Shown here: in pieces, positions 23,337-34,322 of the stretch
How positions within the stretch are numbered: the stretch's first letter is position 1
How the letters are laid out: every line of letters begins with the position of its first letter
NCBI RefSeq assembly: GCF_002878395.1
Contig: NC_061114.1
Span: 168,424,542-168,488,541 of the forward strand
Length of the DNA stretch: 64,000 bases
From: Capsicum annuum
Taxonomy: Eukaryota > Streptophyta > Magnoliopsida > Solanales > Solanaceae
Direction: 5' to 3'
The notes under the pieces: generated by a model
What the model was told of the DNA's origin: nothing
The model's input: only the letters and a program-made list of their open reading frames with translations
The model's database searches: none
Position numbers and translations under genes: made by a program

Positions 23337-24130
23337 AAATACCACTTGTCCCATTCCCATTTCTCGTAATCATTGCCAAGTCAATGTTCCTACCAGGAAC
23401 TGCAGGATCAGACCTTAAAAACCCTGCATGAGTGGCCACAACTTTGTGATTTTTGACTCTCATTATCATGGCATGTGTCTAATAGACAGTAGGTAAAGGG
23501 GTCATAAGCAATATTTGGGTTCTATCTTGAGTATAAGTCTTATTAAGACCCATGAGAAACAGAAACAACTTTAATTTTTGAAGATGCAAGACAAACTCCT
23601 TGGATTTTTTATAATCACACATAGAGGAAGGCACAAACGCCTCAAATTCTTCTCTTAAATCCTTGAGTTTTGAGACATAACAAGACAGAAGTTGTTCCTT
23701 GAGACAATGTAGCAGTTTCTTTATGTAGATTGAAAGTTCTACCACTATCTATTTTATTAAATCTTTCAAACAACTCATTCTATAAAACACTAGCAATGGA
23801 TGCATACATGATTCCCCCAAGAAATTCTTTAGAAAAAGAGTTCATAATCCCAATAGCACAACAACATTCACCCTCTCCAAGTGATTGCCCAAATAAAAAA
23901 AATAGAACTTTGGTGCAAGAACTATCAACCAATCCTAACTTATTTCTTTCTAACTGGGCTATGCGTATAAATCAAAACCAAATTGAGAAATTTTCCACAC
24001 CTATCAACTGAAAGGAGATGATATGTATACCACTAACATCAGAAGGACTGAAAAAGAGAGGATGGTTATAATCCAACGCACTAGAAGCAACTAGATCTTT
24101 GATCGATCCACCAGTTTTAACATCACCGTT
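23337..24130 (-). pseudogene. Ty1/copia gag fragment
   Basis: The minus strand encodes a copia-type gag segment. The clearest part (23479-23745) has SKLKDLREEFEAF, then KSKEFVLHLQKLKLFLFLMG, with NKTYTQDRTQILLM after it; this is typical of the gag_UBN2 capsid domain. The frame continues towards 23340 with RVKNHKVVATH and then ends at the Tat LTR. The N-terminal part (23745-24130) is degraded. No copia protease, integrase or RT is visible in the window. The strand and the order LTR, PBS, gag (from high to low coordinates) agree. Confidence 0.7.
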
Positions 24131-24260
24131 ACCATTTATCAAGATTTGAATCTTTAAATCTTTATAAAGAAATCCTTCAAATTTTTTAAGAAATATAGTA
24201 CTTGTTAAAACTTGTTCAACTACAGAATCGACTTATGTAGCTAGCTTAATCTAGCCTGCT

Positions 24261-24274
24261 GGCTCTGAAACTAA
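24261..24274 (-). other. Copia primer binding site (decayed)
   Basis: The minus strand reads TTAGTTTCAGAGCC, resembling the initiator-Met site TGGTATCAGAGCC, between the copia LTR and gag. Confidence 0.5.
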
Positions 24275-24275
24275 G

Positions 24276-24620
24276 TGATTAATCTAAGTTTCAGTACCTA
24301 AACTAATAACAATCTGAACAAGAGTTATAGAGCGACAGAGAAAGTAAAAGGGAGGAGAAGAGATCGAGGGAATTCTGTATATTAACTTAGTAACAATCAA
24401 ATGTACTTTATTAGCTTTATATAGAGAATATATCAACTAGGACAATTCATAACTGCTTCAACTAGCCGTTAAACAGTAACTTAACTAACTGTTTCAAGAA
24501 AATAGTTGTAACTGCTACTTATATATATTGATTTAGCAGATTCTTTTAGAAGCATTACTTTTAGCCACTATTAGCTTGTGGCCTTTATTCCTCTATATTA
24601 AACATAAACTATTTATGGCA
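24276..24620 (-). mobile_element. Copia 5' LTR (approximate)
   Basis: This compact AT-rich segment upstream of the PBS (minus strand) holds a TATATAAAGCTAATAAAG stretch near 24410-24425 that could serve as a TATA box. The outer boundary is not clear because the partner LTR is not in the window. Confidence 0.4.
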
Positions 24621-25238
24621 TATTTAATTTATATGAATGTGACTAAATTTGCTAGTTAATTTTTCTTCAAGGACGTTATAACACAAGTCTTCATTTTCGT
24701 TTGTTAATTTTCCTATTTGATCTCTTCATTGTATACGGATTGTGCAAACAAAATAATAATTTAATTATTTGCCGAATAATTCAGTATATTCATAGTCGTT
24801 TATTGGAATATATATTTGTAAAAAATGCCGCACATATATTCTGATCAACTTTATCAATTATAAGATGTAAGAGGTATCATGCACTGATGATTTGATCAAA
24901 ATGAATTAAAATAGATGCGTAACTTGGGACAACTTGCAAAAATTACAAAGAAATTTTTGAATTACCTTATCTCTCGGAGAATTTTGCTTAATCACTTATA
25001 TAAAATCATAGACTTAGGGTTAATCAAATCAATAACAAAATTTTAAACCATCATGATATCTTTACCTATTGTAGTAATAATATAAAATCTTTGGAATATA
25101 ACTTAGAATGTCATGTAAAAACATAGTTATGTGCACGATGTTATCTATAGAGTAATGTATGTAGTGAGATAGACAAACAAAAAATAAGGTAAATGAAAAG
25201 ATAATACAACCTTCAATATATACCAATACAAGCGTTAT
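24621..25238. other. Unassigned sequence left of E2
   Basis: AT-rich, with no repeat match within the window and no supported ORF; the 69-residue ORF at 25062-25271 runs into the E2 LTR. This is part of the sequence into which E2 inserted; the other side resumes at 33921. Confidence 0.5.
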
Positions 25239-27406
25239 TGTAACGCCCCGGCAATACACCCTAGACGTCATACAATGCTTATAGTCCTAAGAGACGACAA
25301 GCTAACCCATGAGCTGGTACCCACTGTGAGCACCGAATAAAACAGATAACAAAGTAACATGTACAGAATTTAACTGAAGACGCCATAAGGTTTTAAATAA
25401 TGAAACATTCGATTAAACTCATAGTTTAGAAAATGTCTAACAATAATACTGAAAAGACTGATAAACTGAGTAACTATCTAAAATAGTCTGAAAAGCCTCT
25501 AATTGACTGAGGAGTTGATGGGATAAGCCACCAACTTACTCCAACTGATTACTAAGCTGAAAGACTGAGATAAACATAAATGATCCTCGATATATGAGGA
25601 CTCACCACTACTATTGTTGTTGATGCGCTAGAATATCTAAGTACGGTTGGGAATCTAAGCGTCCAAACCTATGATATAAGGCATCATAGTGCAAGAAATG
25701 AGTATGCCGTCAATACTTTGAATATAATGGTATATGAGATGATGTTTGGCTGAAATGTATGGGTTATATGCATGAGTAATAACTGACTAAATAGCATGAG
25801 ATAACTGAGTATGAATGCATAAAAACTATAAAAATCTGAGAATACATGATCAAGCATAAAACATAATTTTGATATAGTCAGTAAACTGAAATACTGAAAT
25901 AATAATAATGAATAACCGACAGTTGTATGCTATGGTCTAGCAAACTTGAAACTGAGATCTGTACTGAATACTGAACTGAGACTGTGGGAGAGAGCTATAA
26001 TCAACATGCCCTAATGTACTATCAGGGTCCAACCTATAAACCCACTTGGAAGGATGTCAGTACCATACCACGGGTACTATCATCGGCTATGTGGATCCAT
26101 TAATCTGATATCCCAAAGGATGAGGGTGTTATGCCTAACTTACAGGGTACCCCTCAAACTCTATAGTAGCACCGTAGGTCTAGAACCTAGGGACTACTAC
26201 TAATGTCTTATGTCTAATGGTGGGGGATATAAGTGCCTCATGCCTATTAACTGGGGAGACATCATCCCTATGTTCACTTGGTGCTAAGTTTTACTCCTAA
26301 CTAAAAGAGACTAATTACTGGACTGAACTGAGCTTAATTAGACTTACAACTGACCATATTACTGACTTAATGATATTGCTTATGGTATAACTTAAATATT
26401 TTGTAGATACTAAAAATTAGGTAAGAACCTATATTTTGGTATTCATAACCACTAGGACATAATAACAACAACAATAGGAACATACTAAAGCTTTGAAAAC
26501 ATAATAAATAGTCATTGCTCAAAACCCAATCATTTAGGCATGTCATCAACCACTTGAAATTCATAGGCTTAATCTTGAGAATAGTTAAATCATGTGATTC
26601 TAACATAAGTGAATTAATAAAATCATGGATTAAGGATTTAAGATGAGAACATCATCATTCAAATCAGCTTTATAAAGATACTTTATAATCAAGATTCATA
26701 ATAACTTTATAAAGATAACTCATAATAACATGTAAAAATCATGGCTTTAAACATAACTCCATGGGTGAAAAGGACCCATGAATTAATATTTCACATACCT
26801 TAATTGATGAATTAGTGAAAGTTCTTGGTGGTTTCTTGAAACTTGAGTTTGAATTTTGAAAGGGCTAGGGTTTGTTCTTTAGAGAGAATTATTTTCTCTT
26901 GAGAGAATTGTGAATAGAATGATCAATTTTGCCTTTTGGGGACCTTAATCCCATGTTATGGACAAATTGGGTGAAGGGAACCCAATTTCCCTTAGAAAAA
27001 TGAAAAACAAAGATGGAAAATAAGGGAGCAGATGGAGTATGCGCTTTAGTCTTTGTTCTATCAGATTGGACCGCGGGCAATGCGCTCTGTCATAGGCACG
27101 CCTATGGGTGAAATAGAGCATGCGCCGCAGGCTTATCCAGATGCTTCTACTATTTGGACTTCAAAATATGCCCTTACACTTGTCCAAAAATATTAAAACT
27201 TACCCGAGATGCACCTTTTTCATCCCCTATCCTAAATCAGCTTTAAAAGCAACATTCTAAGGCCGGGAAGGTCGAAAATAAATCATTGAAGTTTAGGGGC
27301 TTTAGAAATGACTAAGTCCTAACACTTGGTGAATTTTTCTAACTCTTTGACCCCTTTAACATACTATGGTAAGCTGAATTGAGCTTGGATCTTATGGTGT
27401 CTTACA
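25239..27406 (-). mobile_element. E2 3' LTR
   Basis: It is 2168 bp, with minus-strand ends TGTAAGACACC (27406) and GGGGCGTTACA (25239). It is the more complete LTR of the pair. It includes the splice-donor motif AATTAAG|GTATGTG at 26797-26801. Confidence 0.85.
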
Positions 27407-27425
27407 ATATCTCCCCCTTGGGAAC
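27407..27425 (-). other. E2 polypurine tract
   Basis: The minus strand reads GTTCCCAAGGGGGAGATAT directly before the 3' LTR. It is nearly identical to the E1 tract. Confidence 0.85.
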
Positions 27426-27654
27426 ATTCATCCTCGAATGTAACCTATTAAGAAAATAATATTGGGATATTGAGATCATCCTCTGAATATGTATAACTGA
27501 GAACATGACCATATGATCAAGTTTGAAACATGATGAACGACTGAACTGCTTTATGAATTCATGTAATGACAAAAAATGGATTACTTAGCTAAAATTTTAA
27601 TGAAAAAGAGTCAATCTGGGGAACATCATTACCTTAAGCTTATTCTAAGTTTAC

Positions 27655-27830
27655 TGAGAAAAGATGATGGTACTTGGTTTGGATATCTACTTCTGCTTCC
27701 TAAGTGGCTCCCTCAACGAACTGATTTCGCCAAAGAACTTTGATCAAGGGAACTTCTTTGTTCCTTAGTCTGTGAATCTAACAATCTAGGATCTCGACTG
27801 GGATTTCTTCATAAGAAAGGCTACCCTGAA
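27655..27830 (-). pseudogene. E2 chromodomain
   Basis: The minus strand encodes SYEEIPVEILDC, a stop, IHRLRNKEVPLIKVLWRNQF, then VEGAT, a stop, and EAEVDIQTKY. The aromatic and VLW positions of gypsy chromodomains are recognisable. It is the last domain of pol, after the integrase GPY module. In chromoviruses it guides integration to certain chromatin. Two stops break it. Confidence 0.75.
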
Positions 27831-27881
27831 CATCTATACTTTCTAAAGGAACAACTATAGCTGGATAAACAATACATTTCT

Positions 27882-28900
27882 TTAATAAAGAAACATGGAA
27901 CATTGGATGTACAAATACCAAATCTGTAGGTAATAAAGCTCATATACTACTTTCCTAAAATGGCTCAAGATTTTATAAGGACTAATATATTGGGGACTGA
28001 GTTTCCTCTTCTTGCCGAATCTTTTCAATACCTTTATGAGAGAGATTTTTAGAAACACAAAATCCCTAACTGTAAACTCAAGATCTCTCCTACGCACATC
28101 TGCATAAGATTTCTGACTGCTTTGGGCTTGTCTTAAGACTCTCCCTGATCAAATAAACCTTCTCTATTGCATCAAACACTAAATTTGGTCATACCAAAGC
28201 AGCCTCAACTTATTCAAACTAACCTATAAGAGATTTACATCTTCTTCTATATAGAGCCTCAAATGGAGCCATCTGAATACTGAGTGATTACTGTTATTGT
28301 AGGCAAACTCAATCAATGGTAAATGATCATCCCAACTACCCTTTAAGTCGATAAAACAACCTCTCAACATGTCCTCTAGGGTCTGAATGGTCCTCTTTAC
28401 CTGACCATCTATCTGAGGGCGAAAAGTGGTACTGAGATAAACTTGGGTACTGAGACCCTTCTGAAAAGTCTTCCAAAAGTGAGAGGTAAACTTATTACCA
28501 CTATCTAAAATAATAGAAATGGGAATCCATGAAACATAAACAAATATCTAATATAAAGATTGGCATAGTCCTCGAATGTATAAAAGTATGAACTGGCAAG
28601 AAATGGGCTGATTTTGTTATTCTGTCTACTATAACCCAAATCGAGTCATGTTGACAATGCAAATGGGGCAACCCTGTCACAAAATCAATGTCCACCTCTT
28701 CCCACTTTTAAGTAGGAATGCTAAACTACTGCATTATGCCACTAGGCCTTTGGTGCTCAACTTTAACCTGCTGATAGTTTGAGAACATAGCAACAAACTC
28801 TGCAATCCCTCTTCATACCACTTCATTAATAGATTTCCCTCAAATCACGATACATCTTAGTAGCCCCTGGGTGAATAGTATAGCACGCACCATGTGCTTC
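27882..28900 (-). pseudogene. E2 integrase remnant
   Basis: The zinc-binding N-terminal region lies around 28730-28890. The catalytic core starts near 28695 with IDFVTGLP, HDSIWVIVDR and TKSAHFLPVHT, which includes the first catalytic aspartate. The core is then broken by frameshifts; the downstream [12 protein letters not shown] block is recognisable near 28300. The GPY-type C-terminal module is at 27882-28097 (FGKKRKLSPQY then PYKIL). Integrase inserts the cDNA into host DNA in the nucleus; this copy is not functional. Confidence 0.75.
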
Positions 28901-28984
28901 TACTAAAATCCAATGTCTCAACCTATCAACACACGGCACACACAGCCTAAACTGACACTACAACACACCATCTCCCCTTGGGAG

Positions 28985-29763
28985 AAAACCTCTACTTTTT
29001 GATCTCTAACTGACTCGTTTAACTTAACTAGACTGGGATCCCTATCTTTCTTTTCTTTTACTTTAGCAACCAAAGAATATTTTGAACTATTATGAACCCA
29101 TACACTACCCTCAGTTGAATCGACTATACAAACACCTAGTCTAGAAAGCTGATGAACCTCTCTGACTATCTCCTTCTTATCATCCTCAACAAGTGATACA
29201 CTATATATGGACAATATACTAAGGGAATCTGCTAGTACAGTGTCCTTTCTCGAGTGATGCAAAATACTCATATCATAGTATTTCAATAATTCTAACCACC
29301 TTCTCTGATGAAGATTCAGATCTTTCTTCAAAAATACATACTGCAAGCTTTTGTGATTCGTGAACATATCAACATGCACCCTATAGAGATAGCACCTCAA
29401 AAGTATCAAGGCAAATATAATAGCTTCTAACTCGAGATAAGGGTAGGATAATTCTTTTATTGAGGCTTAAGTTGCCTAGAGGTATAGGCTATGACCTTAC
29501 CTCTCTACATCAAAACACAACCAAGAATAACTTTGGAAGCATCATAGTAAAGTCAAAACTGGGGCTGAGGTAAGTCAAGTTTTCAACTCCTGAAAACTCT
29601 TCTCACAAGAATCTAACCACTGAAACTTGACTTTCTTCTGGGTTAATCTGGATATGGGGGACGCAATAGATGAAAGCCCTCCAACAAACCATCGGTAATA
29701 GCCGGCCAAACCTAAGAAACTCAAGATATCTGATGGAGAGATGGGTCTGGGCCAGTTTCTCAT
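28985..29763 (-). pseudogene. E2 RNase H remnant
   Basis: 29575-29763 encodes the connection segment (FLGLAGYYRWFV, then SPISRLTQKKVKFQW). 29180-29409 holds the end of RNase H (FTNHKSLQYVF, then DLNLHQRRWLELLKYYD and a DSL motif where the family has DAL). A frameshift separates the two parts. The product would degrade the RNA strand of the RNA-DNA hybrid. The last part of the frame (28985-29180) is the tether to integrase. Confidence 0.75.
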
Positions 29764-29775
29764 TGCTTTGGTCTT

Positions 29776-30420
29776 TCAAGGATTAACTCTAATTCCATCA
29801 CCGATAATAATATGGCCAAGAAAAGCTACTGTTCTTAGCCAAAATTCACACTTACTAAATTTGGTGAACAATTGATGGGCTCTAAGAGTCTGCAATACAA
29901 TTTTGAGGTGGTCTTCATGATCATTTCTACTACGGGAATAGATAAGAATATCATCAATGAAGACTACGATGAACATATATAAGTACTATTTGAAAACTCG
30001 ATTCATCAAGTCCATGAAAGCTACGGGAGCATTTGTTAGACCAAAAGACATAACTAGAAACTCGAAGTTACCATACCAAGTTTTGAAAGCCATTTTTGGA
30101 ACTCAATTCTCAGACTTTGAGCTGATGATAGGCAGATCTGAGATCTATCTTAGAGAAATTACTGGCACCTTGAGGTTGGTAGAACAAGTCATTAATTCTG
30201 AGGAATGAACATTTATTCTTGATTGTAACTTCGTTCATCTGACGGTAATTGATGCAAATTCTAAGATAACCATTTTTCTTTCACACGAAAAGGACTGAAG
30301 CGCCACATGGGGAAATACTGGGCCTGATAAATCCCTTATTTAGTAGATCTTTCAACTGTTCTTTTAATTTCCTAAGCTTGGCTGGAGCCATTCTATAGGG
30401 CAAAACAGTGATAGGTTGGG
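29776..30420 (-). pseudogene. E2 reverse transcriptase remnant
   Basis: The palm motif FIDDIL is intact at 29944-29961, within the frame 29776-29976, which continues through KCEFWL and FLGH. Upstream, on the same strand, the MAPAKL start block is recognisable near 30390 and the first palm block is near 30250-30330, with stops. The ORF printed on the plus strand here is a shadow. RT copies the element RNA into cDNA; this copy is fragmented. Confidence 0.8.
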
Positions 30421-30722
30421 TATCTAGAAAAAAGGTATATTCCAAAGTCAATTTCCCTTTTGGGAGGAACTTCGATAAGTTCTTCGAGGAATGTATCTAG
30501 AAATTCCCTCACTATTGAAACTAACTCGAGATCGAGAATATCAAAATTAGAGTCTTTAACTCAAACAAGATGGTAAACACACCCCTTGGATATCATTTTT
30601 CTCACTCTAAGGTATGAAACAAACTGACCTCTAAGTGCTGAAGTAATACACTTCTATTCAATTACTGGTTCATCTAGAAACTGAAATGAAACAACTCTAT
30701 TTTTATAATCAATTGAACCATA

Positions 30723-30968
30723 TCATGAGTGGAGCCAATCCATGTCAAGAATGACATAAAAATCAGTCATCTCTAACTCCACAATATCAATTGAAGTAAC
30801 TTTCGGGGATATTCTTACTGGACAGTTCCTGTACACCTGCTTGGCTAAAATAGAGACACCTACTAGGGTAGACACTGAGAAGGGTTCTGCTAAGATTTTG
30901 GGACTGACTCCAAAATTGACAACTATATTATGGATTATATAAGAGAGTGAAGCCCTGGGATCTAACAA
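30723..30968 (-). pseudogene. E2 aspartic protease remnant
   Basis: The frame runs from the active-site region to DMDWLHS, a known landmark between protease and RT. The family's catalytic Asp-Ser/Pro-Gly triplet appears as Asp-Pro-Arg (codon AGG at 30954-30956), so the flap-loop glycine is lost. Retroviral-type protease cleaves Gag-Pol; the change should abolish activity. E3 and E5 have a related change. Confidence 0.75.
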
Positions 30969-30999
30969 AGCATAAAAATGTAAATGAAAGACTTATAAT

Positions 31000-32225
31000 A
31001 TACCCGTAACCATATAGGGAGAACTTTTCTAATCATGATGGGATTGAGCGACATTAATTTGTTCTAGTGCTGACCATTGGGGGCACTGGAAGTGGCGCCC
31101 TACTGAGTTGGGTGACCGCTAGTGCTGCTAATAAGTTAGCCTGACCCTGCTCGTTATTTTTCCTACCTTTCCACATATATGTTGGACACTCTCTCATCCC
31201 AAGGACTGGCTTGCCACATCTAAAACACACATCACTGCCAGCCATACACACACCTTGATGGTTCCTACTACACTTTTGGCAAAGCAGATTTGTCTGACTA
31301 CTATTCATGCAACCCTGAGTCTTAGAGCCTGGCACCCTATCCTAGTTACCATTTTTGAAATTTGGCACTGGAGAACTAGCTGATAGCGGAACTAGGGTAG
31401 AAGATTTCTGACGGAATTAAGGATGGTTACCACCTTCTGATCTTGGTTGAGCAAAGTTGAAACTACATGTCCTAGCCTTCTTATACTCTCTTTCTTTCTC
31501 CTTAACCTTATCCTTCTCAATCTGTTAAACATGGACCATAATCCTAGACAAGTCCATCTCTTTAGTTAACATTTTAGTCCTACACTCCTTGACTACACTA
31601 TCAGATACACTAAATACAAACTTTCTCATCGTAGACCTGTGATTAATAACCAAATGAGGAGCATACCTTTGCAACTGAGAGAACTTTAGTGAATACTCCT
31701 TTACACTTATATTACCTTGCTTCAAATTAATAGCCTCCAGCACCTTAGGTTACCTTAACTCCAAAAGGAAGAATCTGTCTAAAAATATTATAGCAAACTC
31801 CTTCCGTTCAATAGGCCCTGCATCTGTACCTCTATACCTTTTTCACTATTTAAAGTAGGTGTGAGCTATATCCCATAACTGGTAAGCATCAAACTCTACA
31901 CTCTCACTAGATGTCACACCCATAATATCTGTTACCTTCTGAACAATGTCAAGAAACTCCTACGGATCATCATCAGACTTGGATCTCGATAACAAAGGAG
32001 GATTCATTCATTTAAAATCCCAAATCTTGGCTACGACAGTATTAGCCACTGGGTTGGATGGAATAGTAGATGGTTGATTTTTGTGAGCTGCTACTGAATG
32101 GGATAAAGTAGTGAATGGAGCTCTAAACTCGGCATGAGAGAATGCTCATTAAGATGATCTTCCTAAATGGGTGGAGGTGTGGGATGATTTCCATTTCTTC
32201 TCTCATTTGTATTTTTGGGAGGCAT
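31000..32225 (-). pseudogene. gag: E2 gag remnant
   Basis: The start is ATGCCTCC at 32225, as in E1, E3 and E5. The capsid region (31525-31743) reads LKQGNISVKEYSLKFSQL and VVKECRTKML. Two zinc-knuckle-like motifs follow at 31180-31290: CQKCSRNHQGVC and CFRCGKPVLGMREC. In the second, leucine replaces the histidine of the CCHC pattern. Frameshifts and stops separate the N-terminal, capsid and knuckle parts. It is followed directly by protease. Confidence 0.8.
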
Positions 32226-32250
32226 TTTCTATAAACAGAAAGAAGATTGA
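32226..32250 (-). promoter_or_regulatory. E2 putative 3' splice site before gag
   Basis: The minus strand reads CTTCTTTCTGTTTATAG, then AAA and the gag ATG. AG lies at 32230-32229. With the donor at 33295 it would define an intron of about 1.07 kb. Confidence 0.5.
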
Positions 32251-32351
32251 ATTAGAAAGAGAGTTTAAATAGATCTCATGTTCTTTTGGACGACATGATC
32301 ACCGAAAGAAGGGACACTTTTCCTAAAATGCCATGTAGCTCTTGCCCATAA

Positions 32352-32369
32352 GTGTGGCACACTTCACAC
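32352..32369 (-). other. E2 leader hairpin
   Basis: The minus strand reads GTGTGAAGTGTGCCACAC: five paired bases (GTGTG/CACAC) around an 8-nt loop, about 60 nt after the PBS. It is the same position as in E3-E5. Confidence 0.5.
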
Positions 32370-32429
32370 CCATGCACAGGAATCTACTCAACGTGGCTTT
32401 CAGACTTCCTAGGCTACTTTAGAACCTTA

Positions 32430-32443
32430 GGCTCTGATACGAT
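32430..32443 (-). other. E2 primer binding site
   Basis: The minus strand reads TCGTATCAGAGCC, one mismatch from TGGTATCAGAGCC, the complement of initiator tRNA-Met. It lies a few bases after the 5' LTR end. Confidence 0.8.
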
Positions 32444-32446
32444 ATT

Positions 32447-33920
32447 TGTAACACCCCAAAAATACACCCAAGATACTACACGGTGCTTATAGTTATGAGC
32501 GACCACAACCTAACCCATGAGTTGGTACCTGCTGTAAGCACTGAATAAAATGAATAACAAAGTTATGTGTGGAATTTAACTTAAGAGGGTGTCATACCTA
32601 ACTGACGGGGGAACCCTCAAAATCTACAGTGACATAATAGGTATGGAACCTAGGGACTGCAACTAACGTCTCATGCCTACTGACAGGGAAGACAAGTTCC
32701 TCATGCCTACTGATGGGGGAGACATCATCCCTAAATTCACTAGGTGCTAAGTTTACTCCCAAATGAAAGACACTGATTACAAGAATAAACTAAGCTTAAT
32801 TGGACTCACAACTACCATATTACTATCTTAATGATATTGCTCATGGTATGACTAAAATCATTTTGTAGATACTGAAAACTAGGTAAACAACTAATTTTTG
32901 GGTATTCATAACCCCCAGGACTCAATAACAATAACAATAGGAACATACCGAAGCTTAAAAAACATAATAAGTAGTCATTGTTCCAAACCAAATCATTTAG
33001 GAATTTCATCAAACACTTGAAAATCATAGGCTTAAGCATGAGAATAGTTAAAACATGTAATTCTAATAGAATTGAAATACTAAAATCATGGATTTAGGAT
33101 TTAACATGCGAACATAATCTTTCAAATGTGTCAATGGAATTCCCAATGAAAACACATGGTAAACATAATTAATAATCAAGATTCATAATAACTTCATGAA
33201 GATAACTCGTAATAACATGTAAATATCATAGATTTAAACTTGAAAATTGATTCTTGGATGGGTGAAAAGGACCCATGAATGAACATCACACATACCTTAA
33301 TTGTTGAATTTATGAAAGTTCTTGGTGGTTTCTTGAAGCTTGAGATTGAATTTTGAAAAGGCTAGCGTTTGTTCTTGAGAGAGGATTGTTTTATCTTGAG
33401 AGAATTATTTTATCTTGAGAGAATTGTAAATAGAATGATCAATTTTTCCTTTAGGGGGCCTTAATCCCTTTGTATGGATCAGTTGGGTAAAGGGAAAGAC
33501 ACAATCGCCCTTTGAAAATGGAAAACAAAAGCTAGAAAATAAGGGCGTGCGATGAAGCACGTGCCGCGGGATCTTGTCCACCGAATTGAAAATGGGCTCT
33601 ATCGCGGGCACCCCTATAGGTGAACTGGAGAGCACATCGCGGGTTTATACCGGTGTTGCTACTGTTTTAGACTTTCAAACATGCCCTTAAACTCATCTGA
33701 AAATTCTGAAACTCACCCGAGATGCACCTTTGACATCCCCAATCATGAATCAACTTTGAAATCGATATTCTAAGGACGGGAAGGACAAAAATAAAATCAT
33801 CAAAGGTTAGGAGATTTAGAAATGACTAAGTCATAACACTTAGTAAAATTTTCTAACTCTTTGACCCCTTTAACATACTATGGTGTGCTAAATTGAGTTA
33901 GAATCTTATGTGGTCTTACA
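32447..33920 (-). mobile_element. E2 5' LTR (internally deleted)
   Basis: It is 1474 bp, against 2168 bp in the 3' LTR. A segment equivalent to about 25378-26124 is missing (U5 side). The U3 side and the splice-donor motif are retained. ORFs at 32812-33039 and 33405-33635 are LTR sequence; equivalents exist in the 3' LTR at 26367-26606 and 26889-27080, which shows they are not genes. Confidence 0.85.
33294..33301 (-). promoter_or_regulatory. E2 putative 5' splice site (5' LTR)
   Basis: The minus strand reads AATTAAG|GTATGTG with the boundary between 33296 and 33295. It is a strong match to the plant consensus and is conserved in the 3' LTR copy. Confidence 0.55.
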
Positions 33921-34056
33921 ATTATTAGATATTTTTATTTTGAAATTAATTAACCATCAATTAGAGTAACTACAAGAAATTCTTAATGTTAAAAAAGTAT
34001 GAGATACAATATAAACGAAGGGAATGAGATATAGGTCTTGTGTCAGATAATTTGTG
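33921..34056. other. Unassigned sequence right of E2
   Basis: AT-rich with no recognised content; continues the pre-insertion site of E2. Confidence 0.5.
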
Positions 34057-34322
34057 CATTACAAGAAAACTCAGGAATTAGCAACCAATAAATTCTTTCT
34101 ATATACAAAGAAGTTTATCTCTTAAATCCTATAAAGTGATGGATTTCATTAAATCTCTCACCTTCCGTTCATTACAAGAAAGACAAAAAAGCACGAGGGA
34201 CTAGACTTTCATTCTAAGGATCACCTCGTATCGAGAAGATATAAGAAAAAACTGTTAGCTATAAGTAGTTTAACGACAAATTAGCGACGAAATCTGTAGC
34301 TAATTTCAACTCTTTTTTAGTG
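34057..34322. mobile_element. Possible CACTA-type MITE
   Basis: The left end is CATTACAAGAAAACTC, a one-base variant of the common CACTACAAGAAAA terminus. The right end, read inward, is CACTAAAAAAGAGTTG. Subterminal ATTAGCRACC and ATTAGCTACAG blocks also pair. The 266-bp length and lack of coding fit a non-autonomous element. Flanking triplets (GTG and TTG) agree at two of three positions. A second CATTACAAGAAAG lies inside at 34172. Confidence 0.4.

Larger units (their letters stand above)
25239..33920 (-). mobile_element. E2: gypsy chromovirus, nearly full length
   Basis: The element is 8.7 kb, with both LTRs, PBS, polypurine tract and all pol domains in the order gag, PR, RT, RNase H, IN, chromodomain. 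Flanks are GTTAT (25234-25238) and ATTAT (33921-33925), probably one decayed 5-bp duplication. The LTRs share about four of five bases by eye, so it is old. Frames are broken by stops and frameshifts throughout. The chromodomain and iMet-type PBS place it in the chromoviruses; Tekay/Del is the likely clade. Confidence 0.85.

Noticed and set aside
26367..27080. Minus-strand ORFs in the E2 3' LTR that recur at 32812-33039 and 33405-33635
   Set aside because: Their recurrence is explained by the LTR pair; sequence changes between copies do not favour synonymous sites by eye.
29957..30208. 83-residue plus-strand ORF
   Set aside because: It is antisense to E2 reverse transcriptase and is a shadow.
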